Shown piece after piece: positions 41,801-52,080 of a DNA stretch of 64,000 nucleotides. Positions within the stretch are counted from its first letter, which is position 1; every line of letters starts with the position of its first letter. Origin of the DNA: Macrostomum hystrix (lineage: Eukaryota; Platyhelminthes; Macrostomidae); NCBI GenBank assembly GCA_950097015.1, contig CATNEN010000001.1, positions 19,844,501 to 19,908,500 of the forward strand. Reading direction: 5' to 3'. A program made the position numbers and the translations under genes. The notes under the pieces were generated by a model. That model was not told the origin of the DNA and did no database searches. It saw only the letters and a list, made by a program, of their open reading frames with translations.

Positions 41801-44800
41801 CTCTACATCAGATCTAGTCACTCTACATCAGATCTAGTCACTCTGTTTAAGATCTTGTCACTCAGTTTAAGATCTTGTCACTCAGTTTAAGATCTAGTCA
41901 CTCTGTTTAAGATCTAGTCACTCTGTTTAAGATCTAGTCACTCTGTTTAAGATCTAGTCACTCTGTATAAGATCTAGTCACCCTATATCAGGTATATCAG
42001 ACCTGTTTGAGCGCATCCAGTGCAGATTCTAGTCGCTTCTCCAGCTGCAGACTGTCACGGAGAGGCTCGCCGACCTCAGTGTCAGCCATGGCGTGCTTCA
42101 CTTCAACCAGAGTCCTCAGCGCCCACTCGTTGACAGCTCCGGCCAGGCTGTCCCTCAGCCGATGCAGCCGCTGTCGCCTGCTGGCACTGGAGCCGCTAGT
42201 CAGCGTCGACTTATCGCACAGCCAACGATACAGCCAGACAATTTCGTCGAGACAGTCGGCATTAGGAGCGGACTGGTTGTCTAACCAGTTAGTCAGGGTG
42301 ACATACACCCGACCAATGGGCAGTTTGACATCGCCAACAAACTGAAGGTGCTCCTCAATCAGGTGAATAGCTTCCAGGAATATCTGTATCAGCCTGCTGT
42401 CAACTGTGTCTGAGCTGGCCGCGGACAGGGCGACAGATGTGTCGGATGCATCGGCGGGTGACGGCTTGTCAGATCGGTAGGCCTGCATCATGGCGTCTGC
42501 TGACTGCTCCACAACCTGACAATGTTAGCAGTTAGACCTCTACCTATATAATAATCCCATTAGCATTGTCACGAGGCCCATCATTTGGTGACAGAAGATC
42601 CGCAGACAGCAAGGAGGCAATTTTACCTGAATCTCCAAAGCTGTGAGCTCGGGTGACTTGGCAGCAGGACCAGTCAAGGCTGAGGCCAATCCAATAGCAG
42701 CAGCAGCTACTCGATAGCAGTTTAGCAACAGACTGTCTCTGCTGCTTTCACCTGCGTCGATTTTCTTGTCTTTAGACTCGCCTTCAGCTGCTAGAGCTTC
42801 AACAACCTGTAGGCAGGACTTGGCAACCACAGTCAGAGCTGCGACTAATTCAGACGAGTGACTGGACGCCGGGGAAGGCGTCACAGCAACAGTTGACGAT
42901 GATGGCAGAGGAATAGCAACGTTGGACTTGGCCATCGGGATACTGTCCAGGTCTGTGAGAAGCTCGCTAGCGCTGCGGCGGAGGGTGGGAATGACAGATT
43001 GTGCGAAAATTTCTGCTTGCTTGCAAATCAGCGCTCATTGCAACTACTGTAAGTAGAAACACAAGAATGTATCTTTATTGTAAATAAATCCCATATCTAC
43101 ACAAAGCTGTAATTACTGAACAATGACAAAAAATAATAAATATCACCTGATCATTGACCCACACAGAATGATGGAAACCCACTGATCATCGAGTGCTCAA
43201 ACCTGCTCATCGCAGTGTCAGCCAGCCCTGGCAACAACCGGACAGCGGCTACAGCGTGCCGCAGGGAAGCTTCCGCTCGAGTCAGCGGCGAGAGCGCATC
43301 TGGCTCGTCCGCGTTGCTATCCTCGTCTTCGACTGGGTCCTCGAAGTCGGCTTCCTCTGGCGAGGTCTGCTCTTCGGTTTCGGCGACAGATTCTGAAGCT
43401 TCCTCAACATCGTCGGTAACGTCGTTGGTGCGCTGAGATGACGCTCTAGAGGCCGAAGCTCCGGCTGCTGAAGAGCCACTGGCGGCAGCAGTGGCAGCCA
43501 CAGCCAGACTGTCCATCAGCTGGCGCAGATCCATGGAGGTCACAGCGTTGGAGGCGACCAGAAGCTGCCGATGCGGCCGACGGTGAGCATGATGATGGGG
43601 ACGCTTCGACAGCTTCTGAAGAGCCTGCTGCTGCTGCTGCTGCTGGCGCTGCTGCTGCTGGCGCTGCTTCTGCGTCTCCAGCCGCTCCTTCTGCTCGTCC
43701 ATGAGCAGCAGCTCAGACAGAAGCAGATTGCAGGAGGCCAGGACGCCGCGATGCTGAGCAGACTGATTTAGCAGCTGAAGTGAGCAGGCCAGCAGTCGGC
43801 GCAGTCGGCCTCGCTCCCGCACACTCAGCCGGCCTCGAGTCTCGGTATTGTCGAAGCAGCTGCGAGCAACACGATAGCACAGCATACCTACTGGAGTAGC
43901 AAACGGGTTGTTGCTATCCGATGCTGACGACGATGCCTCGGAGCTGGGTGACTGCGGGCTCGGGCCGCCGCCGCCATCCGAACCAGGCTCTTGACAGAGG
44001 CTGGTCAAATCGTACAGTTTTACTATGTCGCTGTTGGGCGCCTGGGAAGGTTGGCAAGATTTTTTCAAATCTAAGGTAATAACAGCTTAGGTATCTAACT
44101 TGGGAAGTATGACACTTACGAGTACTTGCCGAAGCCTGCTTTTAAGAAGTTGGATTCAAACTTTCGAACTAACCCTTAGAGTTTAAAACAAAGGATTTAG
44201 TGTACACAATTAGCAGTATCTATTGTGGTAGTTTCTGATTTTAGCGCCATTCAACAGATATGTTAATTATAGTAATTCTAAAACCATTGGCAGAGCTAAG
44301 AGCTAACTAAGAACTACAAGACGAATTTCTGTCTACATCGAAAATATTATTAAGCATGCCGAGCCTTTACTGTTTAAATTTTGAAGTCGACTTGGACTTG
44401 CACGAGTACTAGTACAGTGGCATTGTACTTGTCATATATTTCGGCAGGCAAACTCTTTGCAAGCAGACTTCGGTCAGCGGTTAACGCGTTTGCCTCTCGT
44501 TACCAAGGTCCCGGAGTTCGATTCCGCGGCGAGGCACATTTATTAGGCTTGGGGGCTTGTCATGCTTGAGGGCCAACCTCCAAGCCACAGTGAGAGTGTA
44601 GACTGCCTGACGATGAGAAAGTCTGTGAATATGTACACGCCTGTGTGCGCGTGTGCCTGCGTACAGTATCTGTGTGCGTGTGTGCTCAGGAGTCAGCGAA
44701 ATGGGCAGAATTGCCTCCTCGCTGGCTGCGGGTCTAGTGTCACCAAATGATGTGCCGAAACAGGATTGAAATTTGGATGGGAGTTGCGTCAATTGATTAA

Positions 44801-45988
44801 TGAAGAGAAATATGACGGATGGATGTTATCGATTTGTAAGTCATGACGCTGATGATTTTTTTACAGAAGGATTGCCTTAAGCCTCATTTGAGTTACATAT
44901 GCTCACAAGATCTAGAAACTGACCTTAAACAGCCAGTAGGTATGACCCTCCTTAGTGGCATTGGCCTTTAGAAACCAGACCAGAGACCTAGCAATCTCTA
45001 GGACAGAGTCCGGATCGAAGTCGGCCATTCTGGGTATGTGCTCAGTACTGTAGATGTCGAAGCCTTTAAACAGACCGTTGGAGTGATAGCACATTGCTAG
45101 CTCGGGCACATCGTTGATCATGTTGTCCAGCCAGTAGTCGATACCGGTGAGCACGCTGATTGGCTTGGCAGAGTCCCTCAAGCGGACGCTGATGCACGGG
45201 TGCTTAGGCCCGCCAAAGATCGGCAGATTGGTGCCCAGAAGCATGCGAAGATTTTCAAAGTTCCACACCATACACTTCAGCGGATCTTCCAGACCGGACG
45301 GTGACGGTTCGGCTGAAGCAGCCGACGAGGCGGGTCGCGGCGAAGGCGGCTGCGGCTGCTGAGTGTGCACAGTCTTAGTTGTGAGACTGGCTTCACCCGA
45401 GATGGAAGCGGTGTGGTACAGGAACTTGGTCATGAGCCGCTTGCTGCTAACATCGTCGCGCTTGAAGCCGGTGGGTCGCACGGCCATGTTGTTGCTGGCA
45501 GCGAAGTGGCGCAGCCATTCCCAATTTTCAAAATCCTGGCGCAGCATGAAGGCGAACAAATCGAACTCGTCCAGCAACAGAGAGTCGCCAACTCGGTGCA
45601 CCATGATGGACACGTGACTGCCCGGGGAGTAGGGCATCTTTAGCAACGACTTCACGTTTCTAGACGCGGAAATCACGTCAACGCGGCCGACAAGTTTGGG
45701 AAATTTCGAGGCCAGTCGAATGCTGTACTGAGGATCTAGCTTCTCAGTGGATTCTCGGCTAGCCTGGAAAACTAACTTCTCTAAACTCGATCGCTGTCGG
45801 AAGTAATTCGCGGGCTGCGAGTTCAAGTCAAAGTTATTGTCAAAGAGTGCAAAGTCAGGAGCTGATGTGGTAGTGCTAGCTGGTCCACTTGGGACTCCAG
45901 CCTCTGTAGCTGGAATGGGCAGCATGTCAGCCCTGCTAGACTTGTCAACAATGTCAGCTTCATCACACTGTGACACTTCTTTGGACAT
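29874..45988 (-). CDS. EDRF1: EDRF1 orthologue, seven exons
   Basis: Exons in transcript order are 45988-44924, 44041-43179, 42972-42627, 42515-42003, 41588-41199, 31844-31698 and 30569-29874, giving 1339 residues. Every junction is GT-AG and the phases close without a stop. Identity rests on VKSLLKMPYSPGSHVSIMVH, VGDSLLLDEFDLF, FENLRMLLGTNLPIFGG, SVLTGIDYWLDNMI, and EGHTYWLFK spliced to APNSDIVKLYDLTSLC, all near-exact EDRF1 signatures. The middle has poly-Gln runs and acidic low-complexity sequence; the C-terminal half is helical and TPR-like (RCKEALRLCRQALAM, FRYQAAQAHKNIADMLL). Human EDRF1 is about 1240 residues. In vertebrates it is tied to erythroid gene expression; the ancestral role is unclear. 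A strong acceptor at 46007-46010 suggests an upstream leader exon that could add six codons. Intron 5 (31845-41198) contains the alpha2/delta gene; introns 1 and 3 carry SINEs and intron 4 is mostly minisatellite. The polyadenylation signal is at 29838-29843. Confidence 0.93.
30770..31103 (-). mobile_element. tRNA-derived SINE, nearly full length
   Basis: On the minus strand it starts GGGGTGAGTGGCCGAGCGAT, with GAGCTCGATTCAGCGG as B box, CATTCATTTGGGGCGCAGCC, CACTGCCTGACGATGAGAAA and a 3' end AATGATGCGCCATTGCTCGC. It lies in intron 6 of EDRF1. Confidence 0.85.
31975..32330. repeat. 16-bp minisatellite, second locus
   Basis: The unit GAGATGAGACAGGGGA (with ACACTGGA, ACACGGGA and ACAGTGGA forms) is the reverse complement of the array inside the hAT element at 10871-12203. 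It lies at the 3' end of EDRF1 intron 5, just upstream of exon 6. Confidence 0.9.
32331..35448. other. EDRF1 intron 5, region upstream of the alpha2/delta gene
   Basis: A mixture of purine-rich tracts and unassigned sequence. A short 16-bp minisatellite lies at 33418-33482. Around 33807-33867 an ATTATATAAGC box followed by AAATAAAC could be an LTR fragment. The last 200 bases should hold the alpha2/delta promoter; no clear TATA box was picked out. No coding exon of EDRF1 was recognised here. Confidence 0.45.
33418..33482. repeat. 16-bp minisatellite, third locus
   Basis: About four units of the GAGATGAGACAGGGGA family (AGTTGAGACGGGGGAG variant). CTCGCCGACAACCCTG near 33505-33520 may be a worn hAT terminus on its right side. 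Confidence 0.7.
35449..39159 (+). CDS. CACNA2D: voltage-gated calcium channel alpha2/delta subunit, intronless
   Basis: One uninterrupted frame of 1236 residues. A signal peptide (MQWLLLALLGVSLWLVQ) leads into a VWA_N region (about 100-240), the FYTDYDPRIRPWYI linker, and a VWA domain whose MIDAS is complete: Asp279, Ser281 and Ser283 (DCSAS), Thr363 and Asp394 (ITDGKD). Cache-type modules follow (about 460-660), with VTSFLIDKEGQTIYHP, and a second RPWY segment (PYDPTKRPWYSR). Cys-rich regions come next, then a Gly/Ser linker near 1180 and a hydrophobic C-terminus (AMLLLWLLVHLAQC) suited to GPI anchoring. These subunits traffic CaV1/CaV2 channels to the surface and the MIDAS is needed for this. 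RRR before PWY in mammalian gabapentin-binding forms is RIR here. Animal genes of this family normally have tens of introns; this copy has none and lies antisense inside EDRF1 intron 5, so a retrocopy origin is likely. No A-tail or flanking duplication is evident, and the frame is fully maintained. Confidence 0.93.
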   Translation: MQWLLLALLGVSLWLVQNYLPQRTSAYSITDVASIYSASGSDDRAREKARDGTMYGDVYNWADMIQNYIQQVAADGIQRDQTQMLFDQAEYHYEKKNGTNVTMQVKQELSAYFRKKKEIAHRIAEAAAEAYDRHYREVKSGQRKIASSLSALSFDIYRDSDIPHRLANSGMTLVPFFRQNITYNFSTIKIPDDVPRDLNETIFTVEWTYELERIFNQTYQNDSSIRWLYFGSSTGVTRLYPGREWSSNFVGFYTDYDPRIRPWYIAATSGPKDVVIIIDCSASMEGEKFGIARSVAKAVIRTLTKQDYMNVVCARASHWDEVGKWHYFKSEVLSCQETKMVPATIEFRKDLMEKIDGLKPGGTSELEHGFQMAFELLNSQPRTGCLSILVFITDGKDTDGETVRCGPGYYTRSGYVPGPVCKYNWTKVWSVVNATNANSKPPARIFSYLIKDDGQMFPGALACNHSGSLRKLEDGENLISRMGNYFDFLARVAQNSKGLWTSPYIDAFGLGTMVTHAVPVISAIDTGKPRTIGVVGVDATLEEIETYVTRRQWGSVTSFLIDKEGQTIYHPLLKGSANLKDDPIFIHIQRMEQNKKNIPKEFNKVTQKMINGETGMIAIENGRRGISKGDYRAGVKYETMPLEYYFTNIEDSDYSVAFVLSKTDKVYRKLIEPTIKFDELVPKNRSYFNLLIEYNSSTVLKHYPEVFKYLDVKYNMSKKFQKLRITELHSSIFFAPKCYCEPLRYLFDDDLARKTLDAHEYMNTGKPDIGCHSPDRTTDHAIFEAGSRAYVLVTQPIEERWRERKFSWIDEVIWTYVGMRSGVFRTYPGHRSVRPYDPTKRPWYSRTKSSPTKTSISTPYYDSAGSGKIITISQAVFEGMDNKTEGCNVTGKSKKPGGCPCEEGEECTSGYCYISAANATTKEIQQGKRCATERIEAITSLDLGYNNFHRKVYNLMQASDGVKSCNAEYKCPDGTANCRTVCYVFDNRANVIMASDFIEATDLDEGRYKGVTLGQKEGEVMMNLVFRQKLFQRDESVDFQGTCSFTAGAPRVTMNGIPTTPEESDNLYKTRGPIPGFSNSYGCIQDVISFEVNETALGRSRMLVGNVSGPCMQGFYYVTSLKDTNLFLLVIENWRDRSKHPFNFNCLLTRKLVASGASRIINGTCAHDQSAEAAQSGASGSGGGGNSGGGSGDTDDKSCPALNNVTIACDFNNASLSQAWRLAMLLLWLLVHLAQC
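39160..40214. other. EDRF1 intron 5, region downstream of the alpha2/delta gene
   Basis: Holds a worn hAT terminus with a few 16-bp units at 39196-39300 and otherwise AT-rich sequence without recognised features. Confidence 0.5.
39196..39300. mobile_element. worn hAT end with 16-bp minisatellite units
   Basis: CAGGGGCCGGCAACTTCTTA starts 37 bp after the alpha2/delta stop and resembles the hAT terminus of the element at 10871-12203. It is followed by about three units of the GATGAGACACG type. The opposite terminus was not found. Confidence 0.5.
40215..40655. repeat. 30-bp minisatellite, about 14 copies
   Basis: The unit contains GATAGTGAGAAATGAGATAG followed by GGAGAGCTAT. Being a multiple of three and stop-free it creates long open frames on both strands, which are not genes. 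Lies in EDRF1 intron 5. Confidence 0.93.
40656..41152. repeat. 13-15-bp minisatellite merging with the 30-bp array
   Basis: Units alternate GATAGGGAGAGATGT, GATAGGGAGATGT and GATATAGGGGAGAGATGT. The shared GGGAGAGAT core suggests the 30-bp array grew from this one. It ends about 45 bp from EDRF1 exon 5, close to its splice donor. Confidence 0.9.
41751..41995. repeat. 20-bp minisatellite filling EDRF1 intron 4
   Basis: The unit is GATCTAGTCACTCTGTTTAA, about 12 copies with a CTACATCA sub-form at the low end. It occupies more than half of the 414-bp intron (41589-42002) and comes within 10 bp of the splice donor. Confidence 0.93.
42569..42624 (-). mobile_element. SINE 3' fragment in EDRF1 intron 3
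   Basis: Minus strand CTTGCTGTCTGCGGATCTTC and ACCAAATGATGGGCC correspond to the CTGGCTGCGGGTCTAGTGTC/ACCAAATGATGTGCC end of the family SINE. It lies directly beside the splice donor of exon 3. Confidence 0.6.
44471..44757 (+). mobile_element. tRNA-derived SINE in EDRF1 intron 1
   Basis: CGGTCAGCGGTTAACGCGTT, GGAGTTCGATTCCGCGG, GTAGACTGCCTGACGATGAG and ACCAAATGATGTGCCG follow the family in order. A small internal deletion removes the GGGGCACAGCCG part. Its orientation is opposite to EDRF1. Confidence 0.85.
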
Positions 45989-46010
45989 ACTTTTGCTCCT
46001 GAAGGGCTGC

Positions 46011-49000
46011 AAAAAGAAGTATTGCTAGTTCAAATCAATTATAACAAAGCAGTTTTTCCTATTGTTCCCTTACTGTCAGTTCAGTTTTTATTTTCGAATT
46101 GCATTATTTAAATCATTTTTAGTTTTATAGCTTAAGAGTTTGAAAGAAAATTTAACTATAGTTTATCATAACCTTTTTTTATAAAAAACTAAATTTTTGT
46201 TGGTTTAATAAAGACTTATACAAAAATATAAGTAATCATTTTAGCTAAATGGTCTAAAGCAACAAGTTAATTCAAAATAAAAGATATGGTCAGAATTAAA
46301 CTATATCTAGCTGATGCTAATTCTAAAAATTAATTTTATATAGAAACATTTAATTCAGATTGATAGTGATTGATATGGCTTAAAATATAGTTAGATAAAA
46401 TGAAAAATTCTGACAAAAAGTAAACTTAGAAGCTAAATTTAGAAAAAATAGTGAGAAAAATTAATATATGTCACCCTTTTATAAGGAAATATAAATTGTG
46501 GGAAATTTTACCATAAAAATATAGGCCATTGTTATTACACAGATTCCTAAATATTTATTTAAGTATATTATTCTGCTTAGCAGACTGTTATTAGCCAATA
46601 ATAAACTAGCTAATATCTAGAGCATGAAAATACAAAAAATAAGTGTTGATAAAAAAGGATTAAATAAATAAACTAGCTACTTTAAATATCTATGTGAGCC
46701 TTTGGCTTTGCCTAGCTCAAGCTAAAACTAACACAAATGACAATGTAGTTACATATTACATGTGATTAGCAATAGATGTTTAGGCCTTAGGGTAGCTACT
46801 CTATATTTTAATATTTTGTTAATAACCCTTTGTCTATAGGCTGTAATGATATTTTTTGTCCTAATTTAGCTAGAGCAAGACCTAAAACAGCAAAACAGCT
46901 TATATAAATTAAAAGTAACTAAAAGTGGGGTCATTTAAAAGTATTTAATCTATAACATACATTATGGTATAATGTATTTTGCAATTAGCTAGTATTATTT
47001 GATAGCATTGATATAACTTTGTAACTTTTAAAAGTACAACTAAGTCTTTACAAACTGTATTAATAGTATAATAAAGTAACACAACATGGATAGATAAACC
47101 ACTATACAGAGTTTTGAACTTTAGAGTTAAAAGACCATCTGAAAAACTCGAACTACAGCCTATTGTATTGATATTTCAGGACAAAAATAGTTCCCGTTAA
47201 AGTCTCTATCTTTTAAACGTGAAAAAATTAAATAATTAGAAAGCTATATAGAAAAATATTTCTCGGAGCTATGACAATACCTGTCGTTCCATATCGTTCC
47301 ATAATTATCAAAAATGTGCCGTAAACAAAGCTTGTTAGTTGGAGCGCTTATCGCGTATACTGATGCCATAAAAGACGAATAGACGAGTCAAGTAGCGCAG
47401 TCTGAGTAAAAAATTGGAAATATCGTGGTTGACCATTTAAATGAATTCTTAGAACTTTCCAGAAACATTACGCACAGTAAGTAAAGTAAAACAAAAGTCT
47501 TAAGACGATATTCAGAATTTTTTAAGAATAGTGCCATGCACAGGATTCTACAGACTAAAATTAAACTGAGGCACACAAAAATCATTAGTGTCTGAGTACC
47601 TCAGCATCTATAAACGAAAAAATTAGGGTTTGACAAATATCAAAAACATCAGCACAGTAGCCAATTGATCCTAGAAATTCGACGCTTCTTATTAAAAGAC
47701 GCAAAATTATACAATTTTGACAACTATTTAAGCTGTCAGATTTTCCACTGAATAATTCATTAAGCAGAGTTTTAATATGCGTTCGATATCTAGTACAGGG
47801 GCACTTTAAAGCCATGCACTATTGTACTGGCAACCATCATTGGATGTTTAACACAATAAAATATAATATTAAGCAAAAATGTTTTTGTACAGCAGCCTGA
47901 CAGTTAAATAAATGGTAAATCCTAAAGGGCATTCAAAATCTTACGAGATCAGTAAGAAACCGCAACAAGGCAGTCAAAGAAAGAGCAACAATTCAGCAAG
48001 AAGTAAAAAATCTAAAGCACAGAAAAACGAAATCTACTTGAGTATTCATGCGAGCAGTCCTTGGTTTTCAATGTCAGTCCACGCAAACTGGTACAAACAG
48101 AACCTCAAATGCGCCAAAAGCAGAATCAGTGACAGCATGCGGCTGACATGCTCATTCTGTTCAAATGAATCCGGTGCAGAGTGCAGCCATGAAGCCGACA
48201 GACGGCTCTGCAGCGCTCGGCCTGCCCCAATGGACCGCAAGGGCGCAGTTGGGAAGTTGACACCGCCCAGCAACGCGCACAGAGGCGCAGAAGGTCAGGC
48301 TCTGTCGCCGGCTCTCTATGCATTGCCGGCGATAGAGAAAAAAAGTGAAAAAGATAGTGAAAAAAAATTCACAGATTTTGTTTCAACTGAATTTTTTATC
48401 AATAATCGGTTCTCAGCATGCTTTCTCAGCACTGCCAGCATGCTGAGATCCAGCAATTTGTCTCATTATTCCATGCTGAGAAGCAGTAAAATATTGAGTG
48501 GCGGCTGTTATTATTATACTTAATATTATCTGTAAAACAAATTTTTAACAATAAAATAGCAATGAATTATAACACAAGAAGTCGTACATTTAAAATAAGT
48601 ACCTAAGAGTATTACAAAAATATATGCGTACACGGTTTTAACGTATGCAAGTTAACTCGAATATTCACTAGAACGTTCTTTAGAATCTTAAGACTCTTTA
48701 GTCTATCAAAACCTATATTCATTTATACTGATTTAAGTTCCCTCTCTATTTATGCTTTAATCCTTGTCTTGCGTGCTTATAGTCAAATGATTTTGCCCAC
48801 AATAATTTTTTTATAGTTTTTTAAGTGCTGCATACGCCAGACACTGTAAGTTAAAATGTAGTTTGTATAAAGAAATTGTATAAAAAAGTTAAACGAGCTT
48901 ATAAAAATGTTCATTAAAACATTTGCAAAACAGGAAGAACGTCTAAAATATGGTAAAAATGTGCAGTCAGTACTACTCAGTAGGAAAAATACTTATAGGG

Positions 49001-49704
49001 CCTATTGTAAGTAATCAAAACTGATTTGGTTAAACAGCCAGTGAAACATGATAGCTACCAGGCGGTGCTGGAATGGCCTGGTGTCTGCCTGCAAACAGAG
49101 CTGCACGGCTCTGCCAACTGACTCATAAACCAAAGGCATTAGCTCACAGAATACAAGGCTTTTCCTAGGATGACCCTCCATCTATTATGTTGGCTTTATG
49201 TCTATTTGTCAATAGCCATGTTAAAAAAACTATAAACTTGATATGTAGAAATATTACATATGAATATACTAGCTCCTTCGTGGAACTCATTTTTTGATTG
49301 GTAGCCTCTTTGTAAGTAATGATTTAATAAAACTTATATAATTAGAATGGCCTAATTTACAATAAGTGAATTAATACAAATTGTTCACAGAAGCACTAGC
49401 AACATGATGCTGGTCCCGAGAGTAAAAGGTGAAATGAAATGTGCATGAAATGCATTTTTGATTTAGCATTCATGGTGCACATACTTGACTGCATTGCTCA
49501 TGAATAGCTGGGTTGCAAAATGCGACATCACACAAGCTTCACTGTCTAAAACCGACTGCAGTGCTGCGTGACCACGGCCACAACTGAAGAGGCTGCCAAA
49601 GTTGTTGGCCCGCTTTATGAAACTATTCAATGTCTCCATTAGGGCCATCTAGGACATCAGTTACCGCTAGATTTTTAAAATGCCCGGTGGCCCATGTCAC
49701 AGGC
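46011..49704. other. AT-rich stretch upstream of EDRF1
   Basis: Probably contains the EDRF1 leader exon and promoter, which could not be placed. One GC-richer patch at about 48100-48320 stands out, with open frames on both strands. Nothing else was recognised. Confidence 0.45.
47912..48523 (+). CDS. hypothetical Lys/Ser-rich ORF
   Basis: A 203-codon frame from ATG (MVNPKGHSKSYEISKKPQQG) with a basic N-terminus, scattered Cys in TCSFCSNESGAEC, and a repetitive C-terminal end around STASMLRSSNLSHYSMLRSS. The GC-rich patch in its middle is also open on the minus strand (48273-48046, containing a hydrophobic RMLSLILLLAHLRF segment), so the coding strand is undecided. No family was recognised; it may be non-coding. 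Confidence 0.2.
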   Translation: MVNPKGHSKSYEISKKPQQGSQRKSNNSARSKKSKAQKNEIYLSIHASSPWFSMSVHANWYKQNLKCAKSRISDSMRLTCSFCSNESGAECSHEADRRLCSARPAPMDRKGAVGKLTPPSNAHRGAEGQALSPALYALPAIEKKSEKDSEKKFTDFVSTEFFINNRFSACFLSTASMLRSSNLSHYSMLRSSKILSGGCYYYT

Positions 49705-51319
49705 CAGGCGTGGATCCAGGAATTTCTTGAGGGGGGCCAACTTTTTTCATACTCTCAAGTTACAAGTATTAACTGGCAGAAGCAATCATTCAATTACAAG
49801 TATAATAACAGTATGAAATAGTATTTTCAATAGGTTATTACCGTTATAGTAGAAAAAAGTATGAGAATATTAGAAAATGAATAAGTTGAAGTAACGCAAC
49901 ACAACAAATAAAATAGCAAGTACTCAGATTGCAGATTCAAGTCTTTATAGTTAATGAGCAATTTCATGCAGTTAACAAAAATCAAGCCAGCGTGGCACCA
50001 TATTGATCAACCACCTCTTCACTTGGAACTCTCATAGCAATAGACCGGTGAATATATGCCATGGAAAGACCAGAGAGACGTTTTTTGGTCATGGTTGAGC
50101 GTAGGTATGTCTTCAGAAGCTGAAGGTAGCTGAAGGCATGCTCACTAGTGGCAGTTGTCACTGGGATGGTGGCGAAGATTTGGAGCAAAGTCTGCATGTT
50201 TCGGAATGTTGGATCGTTGCCCAGGTCCAAAAGAGTGGCTGTCACTGTATTTGGCAAATTAAAGCCTTTTGACTTGGCCTCTTTCCATTTGTGAGTCCAC
50301 AGGAGAAACTCTCCCTTAACTGTGTCTATGTCACTGAGAAACGAGCTGTAAAACTCCACAGCACTGCGAATCTTCTCAAAGCCATAGCTGATGGCAAAAG
50401 TTGCACACAGCTGCAACACCTGGGCTTCATGCGAGACAAATCAGCTTTTTAGTCCAACAATGACAGCATCCAGATACACATAGAACATAGCCAGACAGTA
50501 GTAGTCTGAAGCAGTTTCAGCAGGTACGTTAGTACAGTTGCACTGACAACCACTCAGCCTAGGCATTCTTATCTCATCACCTAGAAGCAGCTCAGCCTCA
50601 GCAAACCAATTTCTGTATTCATTGTCATCATTGCGCCATTCTTCTAATTGTGCTATTATGCTGTGGACAGTCTCAACATACTTCAGCAGGTCAATGCTTG
50701 AGTCCTGCAGGGCAACAACAACTGGTGATGTAATTGCCAAGACCTTGCATAGGACAATGAATGGCAAGTAAAATGACAAATCTTCTAGTGTTTTAAGGTA
50801 GGTGACAACGAGCTTTGTACCCATTCTGCTCAGCTGGCCAGGTGCCAGTCTCTTGCAGTGCAGGCAGTATGGCTTCTAACAGTCCAGCAAAAATTGCTAC
50901 TGGATTGTTGCGCTCTACCCAATGTGTTTCACAGTACTTCTGTAAGCGCGAATGAGCGGCATTCGCGTACCTTCTTCTATGTGTCACTTGAGTACAGCTG
51001 CTCGCTTGGGTGAGTCGTTAAAGAACTTTAATATTTCATTGATTGCAGTGATAAAGCAATCAATTTCACTGACATAGCCACACTTAGCTAAACCAAGGTT
51101 GAGGCAGTGACAGCTGCAGTGCACATACGATGCCAGTGGGGCTTTATCTCGAACTGCCTTCTAGACACCATTGAGCTCGCCAGACATTGTAGCTGCACTA
51201 TCATAGCCTTGACCAACAAGATGTTGCAGCTGAAGGCCAAGACTTTTGATAAAGTTAATAATCCGGGCAGCCAATCCTTTGCCAGTCAGATCTGGAGCAA
51301 GTTCAAAGTGTTGTACTCG

Positions 51320-52080
51320 CGACTCCTCGGAGGGGTGCACCTAGGAGGGTCAGAGTACGCGGGCCCGTGCTGGCCTGCATCAGGGCGCGAGTGTCCGCAT
51401 GGGACCCTAAGTCTGGGGCATCAGGACGCACCCAAGTGGCCGGCACAGGCGTAGGGACGCTGTGATGTCGATCACCTTCAGCAGGGCGTCAGGGTGCACG
51501 AGCTGGCATCTAAGTACAGCGGGTGTACAGTACAGGGTGACCTTTGGCTGACTACCTGGTCTAGTCCCCCTTCCTTAGTCGGCGTCAGGACACACGGATG
51601 GTCCCAGCTACAGCCTACCCAAAATGAAGGAGACAAGGCAGTGACTTACTTCACTTATCACTCGCGCGGGCAGTCAATTTCGTGCAGCTGACTTCTGTCT
51701 GCGGCTGGCAGACCGGTTGGTTAATGTTTATTGTTTTGCTTGTGGGGGAGGGGTTATTGAAACGGTAGTCAGGCATTGTGGAGCGAGAACCTGTGTGGGG
51801 CAGCCACCCGCCCCCGGCCATGCCTATATAGGCCACGTCTCACCTGGGACCGGGCCCCCCCACGCCCCATCCCCACCCCACCACCCCAGCCCAGCTACCC
51901 ACCGGCCAATCACGGCGCAGCTGGGGGAGGAGCAGTCTGGGGTGACGGCCAAACAGGGCAGCCCAGCCAACCAGCGCGCCGACAACACAATGGCAGCTAA
52001 GCGGCTTACACCGCTGAGCCTTTAACGCCAAAACCAACTGCGGTATGTCGCGTGGGAAGGGCGAGTGCACTTGAGCAGTG
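51320..52080 (-). mobile_element. probable solo LTR inside the hAT transposase
   Basis: The hAT reading frame FVGFCCARALA stops near 52080 and resumes as HFELAPDLTGKGLAARIINF near 51320. The intervening 0.75 kb is GC-rich and on the minus strand has GTGATTGGCC, CCTATATAGGC (TATA box) and CAATAAAC in LTR order. Exact ends and a target duplication were not resolved. It resembles 19860-20560. Confidence 0.5.

Noticed and set aside
45147-45643. Plus-strand frames opposite EDRF1 exon 1
   Set aside because: Shadow frames of a well supported exon on the other strand.
47388-47815. Two short hydrophobic minus-strand frames
   Set aside because: Very AT-rich sequence, no family resemblance and no splice-linked partners.
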